Shown: positions 3,394 through 6,470 of the stretch, piece after piece
Numbering within the stretch: position 1 is the stretch's first letter
Layout of the letters: every line of letters starts with the position of its first letter
Source: an uncultured Chloroflexota bacterium
GTDB lineage: Bacteria > Chloroflexota > Limnocylindria > Limnocylindrales > CSP1-4
Reading direction: 5' to 3'
DNA: 6,470 nt
Assembly (NCBI GenBank): GCA_903924005.1
Contig: CAIXZV010000570.1
Location: forward strand, 1 to 6,470
Position numbers and translations under genes: made by a program
Notes under the pieces: generated by a model
Told to the model about the DNA's origin: nothing
The model's database searches: none
Seen by the model: the letters and a program-made list of their open reading frames with translations, nothing else

Positions 3394-6099
3394 CTAGGCG
3401 AGTGGGCGGTCCAGATTGGTGCGGGCCAGCAGGCCAAGTTTGGCCGCCCGGCGGACCGCCTCGCGGCGGCTGTTCACGCCCAGCTTCGCGAAGATGTTCT
3501 TCGTGTGCGTCCGCAGCGTGTTCAGGGACACGTACAACTCGCGGGCGATGTCCGGGCCATCAAGGTCGCTGGCGAGAAGCCGCAGCACGTCGAGCTCGCG
3601 GCCGCTCAGCGGTTCCACCAGTGGCTGCGCGGCAGGCCGCGCGGCGTCACCGGGGCCGAAGGCCAGCAGCAGGCGGCGGACGTACGCCTGCGACGTGGAC
3701 GCATTGACCGCCGATGCCAGTAGCGCCGCCAGCGGTGCGCCCTCGTCCACGAAGACGCGCACATAGCCTTCCGGCTGGGCCATTGCCATCGCGTGATCAA
3801 GCGCCTGCAGCGCACCGGGGAGGTCGTCGCCAGCCCGGCGGGCGAGCGCCAGCAGCATCAGGATCTCAATGACGCTCGCGTTACGGCCGCCGCTCTCGGC
3901 CGCGTCCAGCAGGCCCTCCAAGAGGTCCGTCGGCGGCGAACCCTGTGCCAGCAGCAGCCGAGCGAGCGTGATGTGCTCGAACTCGCGGAGGTAGGTGAGC
4001 TCGTCGGTGGTGCCGACACCGGCCTCCCGCGCCCACCCGATGGCTTCGGCCAACCTGCCCGCGGCGATCAGCACGCGTACCTTCACTGCGGCAACCGGTC
4101 GCACGTCGGGGGAGAAGTCGTTGACGTAGAGGCGCTCAGCCTGGGCGAGCAGCTCGATGGCCCCGTCCAGGTCACCGTCAGCCTGCCGGATCGCGGCGAG
4201 GGCTACGCGCGATCGGTATTGGTTCTGGGGCAGGCCGTTGTCCTCGCCAAGTTCGTCGGCTTTGAGGAGCTGGTCCCGGGCGCCCGCAATGTCGTTCCGC
4301 TCCCGGAGGATGGTGCTGATCCCGATGTGCATGTCCGCTGCGCCACGCAGCACCCGTCCGGCGTCGCTGGTGGCCAGCGCGAGCCCCTGCTCAAGGACGC
4401 GCAACGCTTCAGTCGGGCGGCCCTGCGCAAGACGGATGTCGGCCAGCGCGAGCCCGCACCCGATGACGTCGGAGAGGTGCCCTGCCTGCTCCAGACTCGC
4501 CATGCCGACGGCATAGCCGCGGCCGGCGTCCTCAAGATCCCCGGTGGACCAAGTAGCCAGAGCGAGCAGCGTGGCTGCCGCCCCGCGACTGAGGTGGTCG
4601 CTCTCAAGCACAAGCGTGAGCGCCCGCTGCGCATGGAAGACGGCGCCGGCGGTGTCGCCCAGGATGCGTGCCTGGCCTGCCCGGTGCACCGCCACCGAGC
4701 CCGGCAGCCGGCGGAACGCTGCCTCGTCCACAACCACCATGGGGCCAGCCGGATCGTCAGCCTTGGCGTCCATCCAGCGCTCGGCGTCCTGGAGCCGCTG
4801 TTCAACACCCGCAACCTCGCCCCGCACCAGGAGCGTCCCGGCGTAGGCGTTGCTCAGCACGGGCCGGTCGCGGAGCACCTCGTCGGGGAGCGCCTCCAGC
4901 CACTGGCGCAGCGTGGCCTCCTCGCGCTGCTGGACCGTTGCCGGGATGGCCAGCTCCACCAGATTCGCCGCCCGCGCCAGATCGCCGCCGGCCATCGCGT
5001 GGCGGATGGCCTCGGGGCGGTCGCCGTGCGCCTCGTGCCATTCGCTGGCCCGACGGTGCAGCTGCGGCGCCAGCCCCGGCAGGTCGTCCAGCAGCCGCAC
5101 GCGCAGCACATCCGCAAACAGGTGGTGATAGCGGTACCACTGGCGCCGGTCGTCAAGCGGGATGAGGAACAGGTTGCCCCGGTCCAACACGTCAAGCGTG
5201 GCCCTGCCCCCGTCCTGACCGGTGACCGCGTCGCACAGGGAGCCCGTCAGGCGGGTGAGGATGGAGGTCTCCAGCAGGAAGCTCCGCACTTGCTCCGGCT
5301 GCCGATGCAGCACCTCTTCCACGAGGTAGTCAACGATGTAGCGGTCGTCCCCGGCAAAGCCCGCGATGAAGCCCGCAACGTCGTCGCGCCCCTGCATCGA
5401 GAGCCCGGCGAGCTGGAGGGCCGCGATCCAGCCCTCGGTCCGGCGCTCCAGATCGGCGACGTTCGCCTCTGTCAGCGCCAGCCCCAGCGTGGCGTTGAAG
5501 TACGCCTTGGCCTCGGCCGTTGAGAAGCGGAGATCAGCGGCGCGGATCTCGGTGAGTTCGCCCCGCGCACGCAGACGTGCCAGCGGCAGCGACGGGTCAA
5601 CACGCGTGGCCATCACGAGGCGCACGTTGGCGGGCAGGTGCTCAAGGACGAACGCCATCCCGTCCTGGATCTCTGGCGCGTCGATCACGTGGTAGTCGTC
5701 AAGCACCAGCACAATGGGGTTCGGCGCGGCGGCAAGCTCGTTGATGAGCGCAGCCAGGGCCGCCTCCACCGCTGCCCCCGGGGACTCGAGCAGCGTCAGC
5801 GCGTCGGCGCCGGTGCCGGGCACAGCCTCACGCAGCGCGGCGACCACATGGGCCCAGAAGGCCGCAGGCTCGTTGTCGCCGGGATCAAGCGACAGCCACG
5901 CCGTGGCGGCCCCCGCGGCCGCCTGTTCCCCAAGCCACTCGGCCAGCAGCGTTGACTTGCCAAAGCCGGCTGGCGCCGAGACGAGGGTCAGCTTGGTGTC
6001 TGCCCCTTGGGCCAGACGCTGGGTCAGGTTTGGGCGCGGCACGAGACCGCGTCGCCGCCGCGGGGCGTAAAGCTTTGTGCGGAGCAGGCTGGTTGCCAT
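3394..6099 (-). CDS. Large ATP-dependent LuxR-family regulator (MalT-like, STAND/LAL type)
   Basis: 901 residues, the usual size of MalT-type LuxR proteins (about 850-950). Order: a basic N-terminal tail (TKLYAPRRRRGLVPRP, 8-23); a STAND ATPase domain with Walker A SAPAGFGKST (41-50, K48) and Walker B IVLVLDDYHVI (129-139, D134/D135), followed by the sensor-like ATRVDPSLPLARLRARGEL (164-182); a winged-helix part to about 340 (e.g. WYRYHHLFADVLR, 321-333); a long TPR-like helical array from about 345 to 800; and a C-terminal LuxR helix-turn-helix (829-892) with LSGRELDVLRLLA, the IARELYVS turn and recognition helix LNTLRTHTKNIFAKLGV. Known mechanism: ligand and ATP binding open the protein, it oligomerises, and it activates promoters. 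All catalytic and DNA-binding landmarks are intact. The start lies 11 bases after the stop of an ATPase gene, with no strong ribosome binding site, so co-transcription is possible. Ligand and target are unknown; the downstream four-gene operon is the best candidate target. Confidence 0.95.
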   Translation of the reverse strand: MATSLLRTKLYAPRRRRGLVPRPNLTQRLAQGADTKLTLVSAPAGFGKSTLLAEWLGEQAAAGAATAWLSLDPGDNEPAAFWAHVVAALREAVPGTGADALTLLESPGAAVEAALAALINELAAAPNPIVLVLDDYHVIDAPEIQDGMAFVLEHLPANVRLVMATRVDPSLPLARLRARGELTEIRAADLRFSTAEAKAYFNATLGLALTEANVADLERRTEGWIAALQLAGLSMQGRDDVAGFIAGFAGDDRYIVDYLVEEVLHRQPEQVRSFLLETSILTRLTGSLCDAVTGQDGGRATLDVLDRGNLFLIPLDDRRQWYRYHHLFADVLRVRLLDDLPGLAPQLHRRASEWHEAHGDRPEAIRHAMAGGDLARAANLVELAIPATVQQREEATLRQWLEALPDEVLRDRPVLSNAYAGTLLVRGEVAGVEQRLQDAERWMDAKADDPAGPMVVVDEAAFRRLPGSVAVHRAGQARILGDTAGAVFHAQRALTLVLESDHLSRGAAATLLALATWSTGDLEDAGRGYAVGMASLEQAGHLSDVIGCGLALADIRLAQGRPTEALRVLEQGLALATSDAGRVLRGAADMHIGISTILRERNDIAGARDQLLKADELGEDNGLPQNQYRSRVALAAIRQADGDLDGAIELLAQAERLYVNDFSPDVRPVAAVKVRVLIAAGRLAEAIGWAREAGVGTTDELTYLREFEHITLARLLLAQGSPPTDLLEGLLDAAESGGRNASVIEILMLLALARRAGDDLPGALQALDHAMAMAQPEGYVRVFVDEGAPLAALLASAVNASTSQAYVRRLLLAFGPGDAARPAAQPLVEPLSGRELDVLRLLASDLDGPDIARELYVSLNTLRTHTKNIFAKLGVNSRREAVRRAAKLGLLARTNLDRPLA

Positions 6100-6110
6100 G
6101 GCCCGTCACT

Positions 6111-6470
6111 CTACTCGCGCCGGCGGGACACCCACTTTTCAATCTCGACCGCAAAGAAGGCCAGCGTGGACGCGGCCAGCATCACGACCAGTTCTACCGG
6201 GGCGAGCGCCTCTGTCTCAAAGATCGGCTGGAGCGGCGGCAGATAGATGATGGCCAACTGCAGGACGACCGTCGCCGCAACGGCGCGCGCCAGCGGCAGA
6301 TTTGTCCGCCACCCTTGCGTGAAGAAGCTCTGGGTCTCGGAGCGGACCGCGAGCGCGTGACCCAATTGCAGGAGCGCGAGCGTCGAGAAGACGATCGTCT
6401 GCCAGTGCCAGTGGAGGTTGATCGCGAGTGCCTGCATGCCCAGGCACACCGCTCCAATGAGCAGCCCCAC
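6111..6470 (-). CDS. P-type cation-translocating ATPase, C-terminal membrane region, cut by window edge
   Basis: The last 119 residues of a larger protein whose 5' part lies beyond the window. The first in-window codon GTG is in frame and internal, not a start. Membrane segments lie at about 1-17 (partial), 22-42, 57-78 and 91-109, the pattern of the Cation_ATPase_C region (helices 7-10). The stretch TIVFSTLALLQLGHALAVRS (25-44) matches the conserved 'FTxLxLxQLxHALxxRSE' of P2-type Ca2+/Na+ pumps, followed by a 'FFTQGWRTNLPLARAV' helix entry. A late 'EIEKWVSRR' tail matches the usual end 'VELEKWLRR'. The phosphorylation domain (DKTGT) and ion site are outside the window, so the ion cannot be told. 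Known role: ATP-driven export or uptake of cations at the cytoplasmic membrane. It is followed after 11 bases by the LuxR regulator. Confidence 0.87.
   Translation of the reverse strand: MGLLIGAVCLGMQALAINLHWHWQTIVFSTLALLQLGHALAVRSETQSFFTQGWRTNLPLARAVAATVVLQLAIIYLPPLQPIFETEALAPVELVVMLAASTLAFFAVEIEKWVSRRRE

Noticed and set aside
3793..5523. A 576-codon open frame on the plus strand, opposite the LuxR regulator
   Set aside because: The translation is rich in R, G, Q, V and P with no recognisable domain, and it is exactly antisense to an intact 901-residue gene with clear motifs. Long antisense frames are common in high-GC genes. No ribosome binding site or promoter was seen.

Overview
The window is high-GC bacterial chromosome. 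The LuxR regulator is of the large MalT-like type with an N-terminal signature (TKLYAPRRR, then SAPAGFGKST). Together with an F420-type (DDN family) reductase and DUF4386/DUF4260 membrane proteins, it suggests Chloroflexota, with a high-GC Actinomycetota as the alternative. This assignment is inference from gene content; no rRNA or marker gene is present. Every supportable gene is on the minus strand, so transcription runs from high to low coordinates.

Layout in transcription order: (a) 6470-6111, the C-terminal membrane end of a P-type cation ATPase, cut by the window edge. (b) 6099-3394, a 901-residue ATP-dependent LuxR-family regulator, starting 11 nt after the ATPase stop. (c) 3393-3269, a control region with three TGGTGA half-sites in alternating orientation that can form two mutually exclusive hairpins. 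(d) 3268-1317, a probable four-gene operon: an 81-residue orphan protein, a six-helix DUF4386 membrane protein, a DDN-family F420/quinone-type reductase and a DUF4260 membrane protein. The last three overlap by ATGA at both junctions. The operon ends in a 28-nt perfect palindrome (1278-1305). (e) 1316-1093, an intergenic region with a promoter giving a possibly leaderless TetR mRNA. (f) 1092-487, a TetR-family repressor. (g) 487-1, the N-terminal part of a GT1 (MGT/UGT-like) glycosyltransferase, joined to the tetR gene by TGATG and cut by the window edge.

Two regulator-plus-target modules seem to sit side by side. The MalT-like ATPase regulator may sense a small ligand and act on the adjacent orphan/DUF4386/DDN/DUF4260 operon. 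The TetR protein probably represses itself and its glycosyltransferase partner, a common arrangement for detoxification or natural-product glycosylation. The most interesting parts are the orphan/DUF4386/DDN/DUF4260 operon, which looks like an uncharacterised membrane-associated redox module, and the TGGTGA cluster in front of it. No RNA gene, CRISPR array, insertion sequence or origin was seen.
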